Assembly (NCBI GenBank): GCA_016938235.1
Contig: JAFGVA010000121.1
Coordinates: forward strand, 1-64,000
DNA: 64,000 nt
Direction: 5' to 3'
DNA from: Bacteroidales bacterium
Lineage (GTDB): Bacteria; Bacteroidota; Bacteroidia; Bacteroidales; UBA10428
Under the pieces are notes generated by a model. That model worked only from the letters and a program-made list of their open reading frames with translations. It did no database searches and was not told the DNA's origin. Both the position numbers and the translations under genes were made by a program. Shown here piece by piece: positions 35,000 to 44,509 of this stretch (its first letter is position 1; each line of letters starts with the position of its first letter).

Positions 35000-36814
35000 T
35001 CAGAATATTACGTGCTCTGTAAATGTTTGAATAAGGTATACAGCAATACATAAAAGTATAATAATATTCAGACTGGTTGACAGGAAGGGCTGCCTGGTAT
35101 CAATTTCTTTTTCTTCGTTAACAAAACTTTTCCACTCTGCCGGAGTACCATCATTTCTGAATATAAAAGCCGAGTAAAAGAAATTACCCAGATACCCAAG
35201 TAAAGCAGTAAAACCAAACGTTAGTACAACGATGATAAACAGACTGCTAAGGTAGTATACTAAGGGCATTTGCTTGTGTTTTTTTCTGGTGTACTCAAAA
35301 TTTATCTGGGCTCTCTGAATCTCAGTTTCTTTTGAAGCTTCATATTTTTTTAGCTGGGCTTCCAGTAATTGTTTGGCCTTGTCCAGTTCCTCAAGACGGG
35401 TTTGGTTTATGACAGACTTCTGTTTTTCCTGTTCAATCTGAGTTTTTAAACCAATAATTTGCTCATTTACCTGGTTTCTTGTCAACAACAAATCCTCTTC
35501 CAATTCCTTTTTGTCTCTATCGTACTTGGTGAATTCATTTTCAACCAGATTTCTGTGTTTTATTTCCTGAACAATAACTTGGGGTAACTGCTTAATATAG
35601 CGAAGAGTCTCAATTCTTTTCCCAAGTTTTATATCGGTCAGTTGCTCTTTTGAGTTGACCTGCTCATGTCTGATTTTCTCAATTTTCACATCGATTACAT
35701 TATCTCTGATTGTGAAAGTTAAATTCACGGCAAGCATAATAACAATAACGAAGGGTACTAAAGTAATGGCACCGAACAAGCCTGAGGGTAGAAAACCAAA
35801 AATGTATTGAAGAATACGCTTAAATATATATTTCAGAATCTGAATAACGTGCTGAAGCGATGTTTCACTAAATTCATTAAATAACCTGTAGCTGGGAACA
35901 ATCAGGGTGCCAAAGAAAATAAGAAGCACAAGAAAAATTGCCACAATATTTATTAAGTAACTGATATTTAAAGTGAATCCTATCAGGTGAATCCCTCCTT
36001 TTTCAATCCATCCAAGAAGGTTAAGACCAACTTCGGCAAGTATTATTACAACAAATAGTGTTATAAAAAACAGAATAACCCTTACCGTTTCCAGTCCGTT
36101 TCTGAATTGTAGTTTCACATCTAAAAATGGAGCTTTCATAAGTTTTTGTCCGCGGATTGAAGCGATTTCACCAAACACCCAGGAAACAGGAAGAACAGCC
36201 AGCACCCATCCTATATATCTTAGACCTGATATTTCAAAACCGGCATCAAGAAAATAGAAGAACTGCAGTATAATTAAGGCAATAAAAGCACCAGGCAGTG
36301 CTATTCGATATACATTCCACCGGAACGCACGTTTCACATCTTTGTAAGCGTATCTGTAAATCCACCATGGCCATTTAATGCAATAGAAAACAAACAATTT
36401 ATATACCATACGCCAAAAGGGTACCAGCAGTTTAAGAAACCAGATAACAGCAGTGAAGATCCAGTAAATTAGTTGTTTAATAAAGTAAACAATATCTACA
36501 AGCATATCAAAAAGCTGGTAAATACCCCAGATTTCCCAAACAACCAGATCATGAATAAACGAAAGCAGAACCACGGGTATACGGATTAAATCGAGCAACC
36601 CGCCTTGAGTGAAATACTTTTCGCTGCGTTGGAAATTAAATAATTCCTTCGGGCTTTGCCCACCAATTCTTGCCGAAATAAGGGAAAAAACCAGGTTAAA
36701 AACAGGAATACTTATGAGGTATGGGATTGTAATCCTAAGATCTAACCAATAAAATACCAGTAAAATAACGGTTAGGGTTATAAGTTTTCGTATAAATATA
36801 ATGGCCTTTGGCAT
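35000..36814 (-). CDS. multi-pass membrane protein with central coiled coil
   Basis: A 604-residue protein I do not recognise. The N-terminal ~390 residues hold about eight to nine hydrophobic segments rich in Trp, Phe and Tyr (LIYWIFTAVIWFLKLLVPFW, PWWIYRYAYKDVKRAFRW). Residues ~395-515 form a long charged coiled coil (NQVNEQIIGLKTQIEQEKQK, ELDKAKQLLEAQLKKYE). A further pair of membrane segments lies at ~528-555 and ~582-600. No enzyme motif was seen. It converges with the vWA gene, with an AAACAGC/GCTGTTT pairing (34921-34952) between them as a possible weak terminator. Confidence 0.7.
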   Translation of the reverse strand: MPKAIIFIRKLITLTVILLVFYWLDLRITIPYLISIPVFNLVFSLISARIGGQSPKELFNFQRSEKYFTQGGLLDLIRIPVVLLSFIHDLVVWEIWGIYQLFDMLVDIVYFIKQLIYWIFTAVIWFLKLLVPFWRMVYKLFVFYCIKWPWWIYRYAYKDVKRAFRWNVYRIALPGAFIALIILQFFYFLDAGFEISGLRYIGWVLAVLPVSWVFGEIASIRGQKLMKAPFLDVKLQFRNGLETVRVILFFITLFVVIILAEVGLNLLGWIEKGGIHLIGFTLNISYLINIVAIFLVLLIFFGTLIVPSYRLFNEFSETSLQHVIQILKYIFKRILQYIFGFLPSGLFGAITLVPFVIVIMLAVNLTFTIRDNVIDVKIEKIRHEQVNSKEQLTDIKLGKRIETLRYIKQLPQVIVQEIKHRNLVENEFTKYDRDKKELEEDLLLTRNQVNEQIIGLKTQIEQEKQKSVINQTRLEELDKAKQLLEAQLKKYEASKETEIQRAQINFEYTRKKHKQMPLVYYLSSLFIIVVLTFGFTALLGYLGNFFYSAFIFRNDGTPAEWKSFVNEEKEIDTRQPFLSTSLNIIILLCIAVYLIQTFTEHVIF

Positions 36815-36923
36815 TGGAATATAGTGTTTTATATATACACAATATTACAAAATATTCATAAATATCCTAGTAATATTTGATATATGGCTTATAGGTGCTG
36901 GTTTGCAGAACTTTGCAGATGGA

Positions 36924-37613
36924 TTAATCCAGCTTCAATTCATTCAGAATATTAACCATGGTATTAGATAAGCTGTCAATGGCTGCGGGTATGTTCCAGT
37001 TTTCGATTCGGCGAATTTCAACAAAGTTGCTTATCGACCTGATTTGCAGAAAAGGGATTTTCTCTCTTAAACACACATAAAAAAACGCCGCTCCTGTCAT
37101 GGTTTCAATTTCAGGGTCAAATTTTTCGCGGAGCATGTTAATCCATTTTGGATCGCTGTGGAGTGTATTCAGCGTTATTCCCTTTACGGGAATAAGCGAT
37201 TCGATCTCATCAAGCTCAAAATTTCCCAGGCTATGCATTTTCCCCTCTACAAACGGGAATTGATTTTCATTCATGAGCTCTTCTTCAGCAAGGGTATAAA
37301 ATTTATCCTTCTGAATAACACCGATATCGGCAAACTGGTCCTGAATAACATTTACAACAAATCCCTGTTCAAGAAAGTGATCAAAACTGCCTGCAAGGCC
37401 AATGTTTATTGCCAGGTCGTAATTTATCATGTTTAATGCCCGGGTGAGGTGGTAGGCTGTAAAAATACCTCCATGACCAGTCAATAATACATCAATATGA
37501 AGATTATAAAAATTATAACTCTGGTAAAAGGTATCGATCTGATGAACAAAGCTTAATTCATTAACCAGTCTCGAAACTTCTCTTTGTGTTGCAGCAACTA
37601 TTAGAATCCTCAA
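36924..37613 (-). CDS. mqnB: futalosine hydrolase
   Basis: A 229-residue nucleoside-phosphorylase-fold hydrolase that cleaves futalosine to dehypoxanthinyl futalosine in the alternative menaquinone pathway. The sequence follows the MTA/SAH-nucleosidase pattern: ILIVAATQREVSRL, LTGHGGIFTAYHL, INIGLAGSF, an ETMTGAAFFYVC segment with the catalytic-region Glu, and IRSISNFVE. The variant IRSISNFVEIRR with no further Asp loop is typical of MqnB rather than MtnN. Its presence says quinone synthesis uses the futalosine route; the other mqn genes are not in the window. Confidence 0.85.
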   Translation of the reverse strand: MRILIVAATQREVSRLVNELSFVHQIDTFYQSYNFYNLHIDVLLTGHGGIFTAYHLTRALNMINYDLAINIGLAGSFDHFLEQGFVVNVIQDQFADIGVIQKDKFYTLAEEELMNENQFPFVEGKMHSLGNFELDEIESLIPVKGITLNTLHSDPKWINMLREKFDPEIETMTGAAFFYVCLREKIPFLQIRSISNFVEIRRIENWNIPAAIDSLSNTMVNILNELKLD

Positions 37614-37727
37614 TTTTTCGCGATTTGTAGTTTATTCTTTATTGATAGTGTTAACTTTGGCTATAGCTAATTAAATTTAAAGAATTTCTTTTACAATAGC
37701 TCAGAATTATTCACGAAATAAGTAACA

Positions 37728-38357
37728 ATGGATAAGTCGGTACTTAAAGAACTTGAAAACGAAGGTTATTCTTTACCGGAATCGTTTGATAATGAAAAGA
37801 CTAATAAAATTGCTCATCATTATAAGGAAATTCTCAAATTACTCGAAGAGGATGTCAACAGAGAGGGGTTGAAACAGACACCTGTAAGATTTGCAAAGAG
37901 CATTCAGTTTCTGACTCACGGAATGCACGAAGATCCTGTAAAAATTCTGGAGAGTTCAAAGTTTAAAGAAGACTACAACCATATGTTGCTGGTTAAAGAT
38001 ATAGAAATATACTCCATGTGCGAACACCATATGTTACCCTTTTTTGGTAAAGCTCATGTGGCATACATTCCAAACGGGCATATTACAGGACTTAGTAAAA
38101 TTGCACGAATTGTTGATGTATTTGCACGCCGGCTGCAGGTTCAGGAGCGTTTAACTGTTCAAATAAGGGATTGTATTCATGAAGCAATACAACCACTCGG
38201 TGTGGCGGTTGTTATTGAAGCGCGGCACTTATGTATGACCATGAGAGGAATACAAAAACAAAATTCGACCATAACAACTTCTGCTTTTAAGGGAGCATTT
38301 ATGAAAAACCCTAAAACACGTGAAGAATTTATGGACCTTATTGGTAAAAAAAGCTAG
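37728..38357 (+). CDS. folE: GTP cyclohydrolase I
   Basis: A 209-residue type I GTP cyclohydrolase, the first step of folate/pterin synthesis (GTP to dihydroneopterin triphosphate). Zinc and substrate motifs are intact: [14 protein letters not shown] (~98-110), [24 protein letters not shown], and [15 protein letters not shown] with the second zinc Cys. The N-terminal ~30 residues precede the usual core start. Divergent from mqnB across 114 bases. Confidence 0.95.
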   Translation: MDKSVLKELENEGYSLPESFDNEKTNKIAHHYKEILKLLEEDVNREGLKQTPVRFAKSIQFLTHGMHEDPVKILESSKFKEDYNHMLLVKDIEIYSMCEHHMLPFFGKAHVAYIPNGHITGLSKIARIVDVFARRLQVQERLTVQIRDCIHEAIQPLGVAVVIEARHLCMTMRGIQKQNSTITTSAFKGAFMKNPKTREEFMDLIGKKS

Positions 38358-38469
38358 TTTTTTTGATGACTCGCCTGGAGAAATTGTTTTATGAAGTATA
38401 ATTTTTTTTCATTAACTTCAATATGGCAATCTCAAATTCTGATGTTTAAATTTTAAGCTGGCATTATCT

Positions 38470-38859
38470 ATGAAATCTCTTATTATTAAAGGAGATGATG
38501 TTTCTCCTGATGTGAATTTTAATCCCGAAACAGGTATTTTAGAGATGAAGGGTGTAGCTATTCCCGAGGATGTCAGAGATATGTTTGAACCCATAATAAA
38601 ATGGCTTAAGGAATACATTGGTAACCCAAAAACTGCTACCGAACTTATTTTGTATTTTGATTATTTAAACACAGCAGCATCAAAAATGATTTATCAAATC
38701 TGCGACATGATTAGTGATCTGCATGGTAATGAAGAGTATAATTCAAAAATCACCTGGAAATATAATCGGGGAGATTCTGAGATGCTTGAACTTGGAGAAG
38801 ATCTTATGGAGTCTTTTGTGTGTCTGAAAAACATTTTAGCTGTTGAAACCGCCTTTTAG
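38470..38859 (+). CDS. DUF1987/SiaC-family regulatory phosphoprotein
   Basis: A 129-residue protein of the SiaC (DUF1987) family, STAS-like partner-switching proteins phosphorylated on a Thr by a SiaB-type kinase and dephosphorylated by SiaA. The family signature DYLNTAASKMIYQI carries T68, the position phosphorylated in Pseudomonas SiaC. Also typical are GILEMKGVAIPEDV and ITWKYNRGD. In Pseudomonas SiaC controls a diguanylate cyclase and aggregation; no SiaA, SiaB or GGDEF gene is beside it here, so its partners are elsewhere. Confidence 0.85.
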   Translation: MKSLIIKGDDVSPDVNFNPETGILEMKGVAIPEDVRDMFEPIIKWLKEYIGNPKTATELILYFDYLNTAASKMIYQICDMISDLHGNEEYNSKITWKYNRGDSEMLELGEDLMESFVCLKNILAVETAF

Positions 38860-38955
38860 GGATCAAGAAATCTTTCAAACATTAAATTAAAAAGGCGTAA
38901 ATATTAAATTAATCTAAAATTTCTATCTTTACCCGGTATATTTAAAACACTTTTT

Positions 38956-40005
38956 GTGGTTAAGAGTGATTCTGGTGCTTATAAGAGTACAGGTATAAAA
39001 GAAGAATGGCTTCTTTTGCTTAACCCTCATGCCGGTTGCAGCAAGGGGCTCGAAGACAAGGAGTTAATTCTGTCCAAACTTCGGGAGAAAAAAATCAAAT
39101 TCAAATTAGTTACTTCTGATTATCCGCGTCATTCATTTACACTGGTAAAACAATATATTGAAGAGGGCTTCCGAAAAATTATTGTTGCAGGTGGAGATGG
39201 AACACTGAATGAGGTAGTAAATGGTATTTTCTTACAGGAAGCAACTGATCCGGAGAACATTAAACTGGGAATGATTCCAATCGGAACCGGAAATGACTGG
39301 ATAAAGACTTTTGGCATTCCTCTGGGTTATGATGAGTCTATTCAGACTATTATAGAAAACAAGGTTGTAAAACAGGATATAGGGAAAATAACCTATTCCG
39401 ATAACAACGAAGAAAATACCCGATTCTTTGCAAATATTGCCGGTTTTGGATTTGATGCTATGGTTGCTGAGCGTGCAAATGCGCTAAAGGCAAAAGGTAA
39501 AAAGGGCTTAATTGTATATTTACAAAGTTTACTGGGAAGTTTCTTTAGTTATAAAATATGCAGGGCAAAAATTCAAATCGATAAGCAGGAAATTGAAGAT
39601 TATATTTTTACAAGCAGTATTGGTATTGGGAAGTTTAACGGGGGAGGAATGATGCAGACACCCTATGCAATTCCTAATAACGGAAGATTTCAAATAACTG
39701 TTATTAAGAAAATAGGCCTGTTTGGAATAATTAGAAACCTGGCTCGATTATACAAAGGTACTTTTGTGAAAGACCACCGCGTTTCAACATATACCTGCAA
39801 AGAAGTGTACATTTCCGGAGTGCATACTATTCCCGGAGAAGTGGATGGAGAAAGTCTGGGCAATCATTCGTTCCACATTGTAATGATTCCGGAAAAACTT
39901 CAGGTAATTTATGGCGACGATAAATACCTGTTTAAAGACAATCTCGAAACAGTTCAAGATGAACCAAGCCTCAAAGAGTCGGTGTTAACTGTGGTTTCGG
40001 AATAA
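38956..40005 (+). CDS. diacylglycerol/sphingosine kinase family lipid kinase
   Basis: A 349-residue member of the DGK-catalytic family (YegS/DgkB-like) that phosphorylates diacylglycerol or a related lipid. The ATP-binding motif is VAGGDGTLNEVVNGIF, followed by IPIGTGNDWIKTFGIP and the NIAGFGFDAMV segment. It uses a GTG start; no ATG occurs early enough. The C-terminus has the substrate-domain strand GEVDGESLG. It ends 12 bases before the convergent VOC gene. Lipid substrate unknown. Confidence 0.88.
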   Translation: MVKSDSGAYKSTGIKEEWLLLLNPHAGCSKGLEDKELILSKLREKKIKFKLVTSDYPRHSFTLVKQYIEEGFRKIIVAGGDGTLNEVVNGIFLQEATDPENIKLGMIPIGTGNDWIKTFGIPLGYDESIQTIIENKVVKQDIGKITYSDNNEENTRFFANIAGFGFDAMVAERANALKAKGKKGLIVYLQSLLGSFFSYKICRAKIQIDKQEIEDYIFTSSIGIGKFNGGGMMQTPYAIPNNGRFQITVIKKIGLFGIIRNLARLYKGTFVKDHRVSTYTCKEVYISGVHTIPGEVDGESLGNHSFHIVMIPEKLQVIYGDDKYLFKDNLETVQDEPSLKESVLTVVSE

Positions 40006-40017
40006 CTTTTCTGTCTG

Positions 40018-41106
40018 CTATTCAGGAACAGGAATATCCTTTGCTTTTAAAAAGCGCAATGCCTTTACTATGTATCTTGGTAAAGGTTTCTTAGGATCAC
40101 GCTTTTGAAGGTTGAGGCTTATTCCTAATTTTTTCATTATAGGAACTTTATGAGTCTCAACAAACTCAATTAAGGCACCATCCGGATCTTCGATGTAAGC
40201 AAATAATCCGGCAGCATCGCCCATGTCAAAGCTGCTATCTTTGAATATTTCTCCCGTATCAACGGTAAAAGGGCATCCGTAGTTTTTGCCTTTTTCACGC
40301 AAATTATCCATGCCATGAATATCATAACAAAGGTGAATAAAACCCAGCTCGCCCCAGAAGCGGCCTTCAAAAATTTTCCTGGGGGCCCTGTTTTTAACCT
40401 GAACCAGTTCTACTTCGCTGTTGCCAAACAACTCACCAAAGGCACCTTCTCTTGGTTTTGAATGTCTTAATAAAACTCTTCGGAATTCTCCATCGCCTCC
40501 CGGCAGTACTTTGAAATCTTCGAAAACCCCGGTTTTATCATAAACAACTTTGTCGTAACCTAGAATCTGACCATAGAAGTCAGTTGATTTTTCAATATCG
40601 GTACAGCCAAGTATTATACCGTAGCCACCCCCCGTAAGTTTATTTTCTTCATGAAACCAGTCGGTTGCCGGAATCAGTTGAAAAATATTTCCATAAGGAT
40701 CCTTAATAAAGAAATGTTTGGTTCCTTCAAATTCAAATATCGGTCCTAAAAGATTCTGATTTGCATCTTTAAACCATGCATAAGTTTTTTCAGGGTCTTT
40801 ACACTTAATCTTTGCAGCAAATAATCCCAGATCGCCAAGCTGAATTTCAAATGAAGCAGCGCGCGGTTCAAAATCGGTATGGTTCCATATTTCAAAACCA
40901 CCGCCTCCTTGCAGAGTAACGGCTAATGCTGCATGACGGTTCTTGGGTTTACCTCCTGTATAGGGAAGCATGAATTCTGCCGGTGCCGATTCTTCAAGAA
41001 TTCTTACATCAATTCCAAAGTATTTTTTATACCAGCCCCAGGCTTCTTTTACATTTTTAACGCCAATACCAATTTGTTGTATTCCGCTTATTATTACCTT
41101 GTTCAT
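40018..41106 (-). CDS. VOC-superfamily protein with two glyoxalase-like domains
   Basis: A 362-residue protein with two vicinal-oxygen-chelate modules (~5-140 and ~150-320), resembling 4-hydroxyphenylpyruvate-dioxygenase-like and glyoxalase family proteins. Module 1: QIGIGVKNVKEAWGWYKKYFG and DPYGNIFQLIP. Module 2: GIILGCTDIEKSTDFYGQIL and EDPDGALIEFVE, with a possible metal His in LGFIHLCYD and the Glu in LIEFVE. Substrate unknown. It lies 14 bases downstream of the SDR gene, so the two are co-transcribed and may act on the same compound. Confidence 0.75.
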   Translation of the reverse strand: MNKVIISGIQQIGIGVKNVKEAWGWYKKYFGIDVRILEESAPAEFMLPYTGGKPKNRHAALAVTLQGGGGFEIWNHTDFEPRAASFEIQLGDLGLFAAKIKCKDPEKTYAWFKDANQNLLGPIFEFEGTKHFFIKDPYGNIFQLIPATDWFHEENKLTGGGYGIILGCTDIEKSTDFYGQILGYDKVVYDKTGVFEDFKVLPGGDGEFRRVLLRHSKPREGAFGELFGNSEVELVQVKNRAPRKIFEGRFWGELGFIHLCYDIHGMDNLREKGKNYGCPFTVDTGEIFKDSSFDMGDAAGLFAYIEDPDGALIEFVETHKVPIMKKLGISLNLQKRDPKKPLPRYIVKALRFLKAKDIPVPE

Positions 41107-41120
41107 CTGTTTATTTAAAT

Positions 41121-41915
41121 TTATAAGGGACTAATTTTTTTTGCAAGTTTGTAGTACAGGGCGGGGAGAAATCTTCTGATTTGAACCATGATAAGTTCGC
41201 TCCCTCCAACTAATACTTCTTTCTTTTCTCGTCTTAAGCCACGACAAATCTGGATGGCTGCCTTCTCCGGAGAAATACCATTTGCCTGCCCTGCATCCAG
41301 TTTCCCGTGCTCATTTCCGTCTTTATCGATAGCAAATTTCGAGATATTTGTTCTGATACGCCCGCCAATCAATACCGATACCTTAATGTTATTTTTTGAA
41401 TTCTCGGCTAACAAAGTTTCAAAAAAACCATGAAGTGCATGTTTCGAAGCTGAATAGGCTGAGCGATAGGGAAAACCAAATTTTCCTACGATGCTGGAAG
41501 CAACAGCTAATTGTCCTCCACCGTTTTCTATCATCGACGGTAAAATAGCTTTTGTTAAAGCTACTACACCAAAAAAGTTTACCTCCATAATCAGGCGATC
41601 GTTTTCAAGCGGGTTTTCTGTTACCAGCGAACGTTGACTAATACCAGCAAACTGATACAAGCCAAATATCTTTTCACCATCGGACAGCACTTTCTCTGCG
41701 GTTTGCATAATTGCTGCGCTATCAGACATATCCAAAGGTTCAATACGTACCTGGCTGCCTGAACTTTCAATAATTTTAGCAGTTTCGGTTAATCCGGCAG
41801 CATCGCGATCGGAAATTATTAACCGGCATTTCGATTTTGCTATCTCAATGGAAACAGCCTTTCCCATGCCCGATGAGGCTCCGGTTATCCAGAAAACTTT
41901 GTTATTGAAATTCAT
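41121..41915 (-). CDS. short-chain dehydrogenase/reductase
   Basis: A 264-residue classical SDR. The cofactor motif is TGASSGMG (11-18), and the acidic SDRDAA after strand 2 suggests NAD(H)-type or mixed preference. The catalytic triad is S140/S141, Y154 and K158 (YSASK). It resembles the DHRS7-like or fatty-acyl-type SDRs, with a hydrophobic C-terminus (LPALYYKLAKK) that may touch membranes. It is preceded at 68 bases by the acyltransferase gene and followed by the VOC gene. Confidence 0.88.
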   Translation of the reverse strand: MNFNNKVFWITGASSGMGKAVSIEIAKSKCRLIISDRDAAGLTETAKIIESSGSQVRIEPLDMSDSAAIMQTAEKVLSDGEKIFGLYQFAGISQRSLVTENPLENDRLIMEVNFFGVVALTKAILPSMIENGGGQLAVASSIVGKFGFPYRSAYSASKHALHGFFETLLAENSKNNIKVSVLIGGRIRTNISKFAIDKDGNEHGKLDAGQANGISPEKAAIQICRGLRREKKEVLVGGSELIMVQIRRFLPALYYKLAKKISPL

Positions 41916-41983
41916 TTTTGCTTTTTGAAAAATTCGAAATTACAAAAACTTTTTAAGACAATTACCTGATGCTTGTTTAAGGT

Positions 41984-43333
41984 TTACACTATTGTTTCAA
42001 GCATTTCAATCAGGCTGTTTCTAATTTCCTTGAGTTGAAGTAACTCAGCATTATTTTTAAGCCTTGAGCTGTATCTGAGCTTTGCTTTAATTTTTACAAA
42101 CCAGACCCTGATTCGATAAGCAAGTTTTCCTGCAAAAGGTAGCGAAACCAATAAAACAAGAGCCATCCACCATGCAGGTAAAAATATCAGTCCAAGCATA
42201 AGTATAATAAGGTAGTATATGGCCTGAATAACCATTCCAACTCCCCATTTTGCTGTACTCACAAATTGAGGATCCTTAACTTTTTTTGCAAATTTTGGCG
42301 GGAAAATATAATGTGGCCAGTTTGCCAGGTAGCCGTAAAGCCAGAATGGTAATGTTGGCACCAAGGTAAGGATGAGTAATAAATTTCCAATAATTGAATA
42401 TTTTTCTTTTCTGAGCACCCAGTCTCTAAGGTTTAATTTGTCTCTTAGTCTGGCGTATTTAACGTATTCTTTTTTAATACCTTCCATTGCCTCTGGCTTT
42501 TCTTCAATCGCTTTGTTCAGTTTGTCGATAAGCATTTTATCTGTATCGAAACGCTTAGCCAGACTGTCTTTTTTAACCCCGAGTTTTTTGTACATTACAG
42601 GCCTGTAAAAATACCTGAGTCCCATAATGGTATCGTAGTATTCTTCCGATTGAATATCAATCATTACTTTACTCATTTCTTCGGCAAGTTTATCCCGTAA
42701 AGCATTAGTTGCCAGTGCTTCGTTTTCAACATACATATCCCAATAATCGGCAACTTCGATTGGGGTACCTACATTGATAAATAAGTCTTGCTGAAATTTC
42801 TGGTAATGAGTGTAATCGATCCCTGTTGGAACAATCTTTACTCCCGGTTTGTTTCCGAATTTTGCCTGTGCTTTAAAGGCTATTCTGAAAATACCTTTTA
42901 CCAGGGGTCGCAGTCTGCGATCTTTTCCATGATTTCCTTCGGGAAAAAGACAAAGTGGAATACGTTTGTTTTCCAGAATTTTTGCAGAGTATTCGAAAAT
43001 TTCTTCGTTTTTGTTCAGGCTTGATATACCATCACGAATACGGTATACCGGCATTATTTTCATTTTTGTGAGGAGGTTTTCAATAAATCCCTTCCTGAAA
43101 ACATCGGCACGTGCCAGGAATGCAGTCTGAAAGGGTAGTTTAATAACTACAGCCAAGGGATCCATCAGGGCATTTTGGTGATTCGGAGCAATAATTACCG
43201 ATTCTTTTGTTTTAATAACCGATGCGTTTCTAAGTTTTATTTTGTTGTAATACAGGCTGTGAACAGGTTTAGCCCACAGATTTTTTAGCACAAAATGAAA
43301 CAAGCTCCATTTATCTATGTTTTCTCTCCCCAT
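41984..43333 (-). CDS. PlsC-type lysophospholipid acyltransferase, long form
   Basis: A 449-residue membrane-associated acyltransferase. The catalytic motif is NHQNALMD (H52, D58) and the substrate motif is FPEGNHG (130-136), both of the 1-acylglycerol-phosphate acyltransferase family. The remainder is unusually long: a helical charged region (~200-305) then two or three hydrophobic segments (~310-335, ~352-400). This resembles the GPAT/Tafazzin-like Bacteroidota proteins rather than the ~250-residue PlsC. Probably acts in phospholipid synthesis or turnover; the neighbouring SDR and lipid kinase genes suggest lipid metabolism. Confidence 0.85.
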   Translation of the reverse strand: MGRENIDKWSLFHFVLKNLWAKPVHSLYYNKIKLRNASVIKTKESVIIAPNHQNALMDPLAVVIKLPFQTAFLARADVFRKGFIENLLTKMKIMPVYRIRDGISSLNKNEEIFEYSAKILENKRIPLCLFPEGNHGKDRRLRPLVKGIFRIAFKAQAKFGNKPGVKIVPTGIDYTHYQKFQQDLFINVGTPIEVADYWDMYVENEALATNALRDKLAEEMSKVMIDIQSEEYYDTIMGLRYFYRPVMYKKLGVKKDSLAKRFDTDKMLIDKLNKAIEEKPEAMEGIKKEYVKYARLRDKLNLRDWVLRKEKYSIIGNLLLILTLVPTLPFWLYGYLANWPHYIFPPKFAKKVKDPQFVSTAKWGVGMVIQAIYYLIILMLGLIFLPAWWMALVLLVSLPFAGKLAYRIRVWFVKIKAKLRYSSRLKNNAELLQLKEIRNSLIEMLETIV

Positions 43334-43474
43334 TGAAAAGCAAATTGTTAATTTGCCGACAAAGTTAAGAGCTTACTTTAATAATCAAAATTACTGTTTA
43401 ATACGTCGTAATTAAAAGGGTATTAATTTTCGTCGTAAAGACTAATGCGAACATAAATTTATCTCATAGCAGAA

Positions 43475-44431
43475 TTACGACTTTACTTTCGGTTCCCTAA
43501 GCGACCAGATTCCGGCTATTGCAAGTCCGGAAATAATGTGCCAAACACCCCACCAGGCCGCAATAAATGCCATGCCACCGTTATTTAATTCTACGGGGAA
43601 TATTTTTGGATTAAACAACAAGGCTAAAGCCAGGCCTGAATTTTGTATTCCGGTTTCAATGGTTATTGCTCTGCGGTTTGCTCCCCTGATTTTCCAGATT
43701 CTTGCAAATAAATTACCTGATAATAGGGCAATAATATTATGTGCTAAAACAATCAGGAAAATAAACTTTATGTATGCCATAAAATTGGTGAAATTGTTAG
43801 AAAGCATAACTCCAACAATGCCAAAGAAAACAACAATGGATGCTATACGAATAGGTTTGTCGATTTTTGAAGTTGTTTTTGGAAAGAAATGATTAAACAA
43901 CATACCTAATACAAGGGGAATGCCTAACAGAATAAAAACGGCTTCAAACATTTTATTAGGATTAATATCTAAAGGTTGAAGCAGCTGGTTGGTAGAATTA
44001 CTGAGAAATTTATTATACAATCCACCATAGATATCGAAGTTTAGTGGAGTAAAAACAATGGCTGCAATGGTTGCAATGGCGGTTAGGCTAACAGAAAGTG
44101 CTGCATTTCCTTTTGCCAGAGCAGTCATGAAATTACTTACATTTCCTCCTGGACATGCAGCAACAAGTATCATACCCATTGCCATAGTGGGCGAAATAAA
44201 CCAACTGAGTGCCAGTACAGTAATGAAGGTTATTGCCGGTAAAACAAAAAACTGTGAAACAAATCCAATAATTGGCAGTTTTGGTTCTAAGAACACATCT
44301 TTGAAATTTTTAATTTTAATACCCAATGCAACACCAAACATGATAAATGCCAGTGTTATATTCAGGATAAAAATCCCCTCCTCAGAAAAATTTAATCTTA
44401 TCTGATCAAGAACTTGTAAGGAATCATTCAT
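43475..44431 (-). CDS. bile acid:sodium symporter family (BASS) transporter
   Basis: A 318-residue protein with about nine to ten membrane segments in the BASS/SBF fold. The signature region is VAACPGGNVSNFMTALAKGN (Na-binding crossover), and the second crossover is ITIETGIQNSGLALALLF. Family members carry organic anions such as bile acids, pyruvate or pantoate with sodium. The substrate here cannot be told. It is divergent from the flavin reductase gene across 78 bases. Confidence 0.9.
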   Translation of the reverse strand: MNDSLQVLDQIRLNFSEEGIFILNITLAFIMFGVALGIKIKNFKDVFLEPKLPIIGFVSQFFVLPAITFITVLALSWFISPTMAMGMILVAACPGGNVSNFMTALAKGNAALSVSLTAIATIAAIVFTPLNFDIYGGLYNKFLSNSTNQLLQPLDINPNKMFEAVFILLGIPLVLGMLFNHFFPKTTSKIDKPIRIASIVVFFGIVGVMLSNNFTNFMAYIKFIFLIVLAHNIIALLSGNLFARIWKIRGANRRAITIETGIQNSGLALALLFNPKIFPVELNNGGMAFIAAWWGVWHIISGLAIAGIWSLREPKVKS

Positions 44432-44509
44432 TTTGCTTAGCTTTAAAGGCGAATAAAAATTGCAAAAAAAAGTAAGACTACCAAAAGCATAAAATTAATA
44501 AGAAATATT

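Noticed and set aside
43334..43474. GTCGTAATT-type repeats between the acyltransferase and BASS genes as an operator
   Set aside because: The copies are short, unevenly spaced and in AT-rich DNA where such matches are expected by chance.
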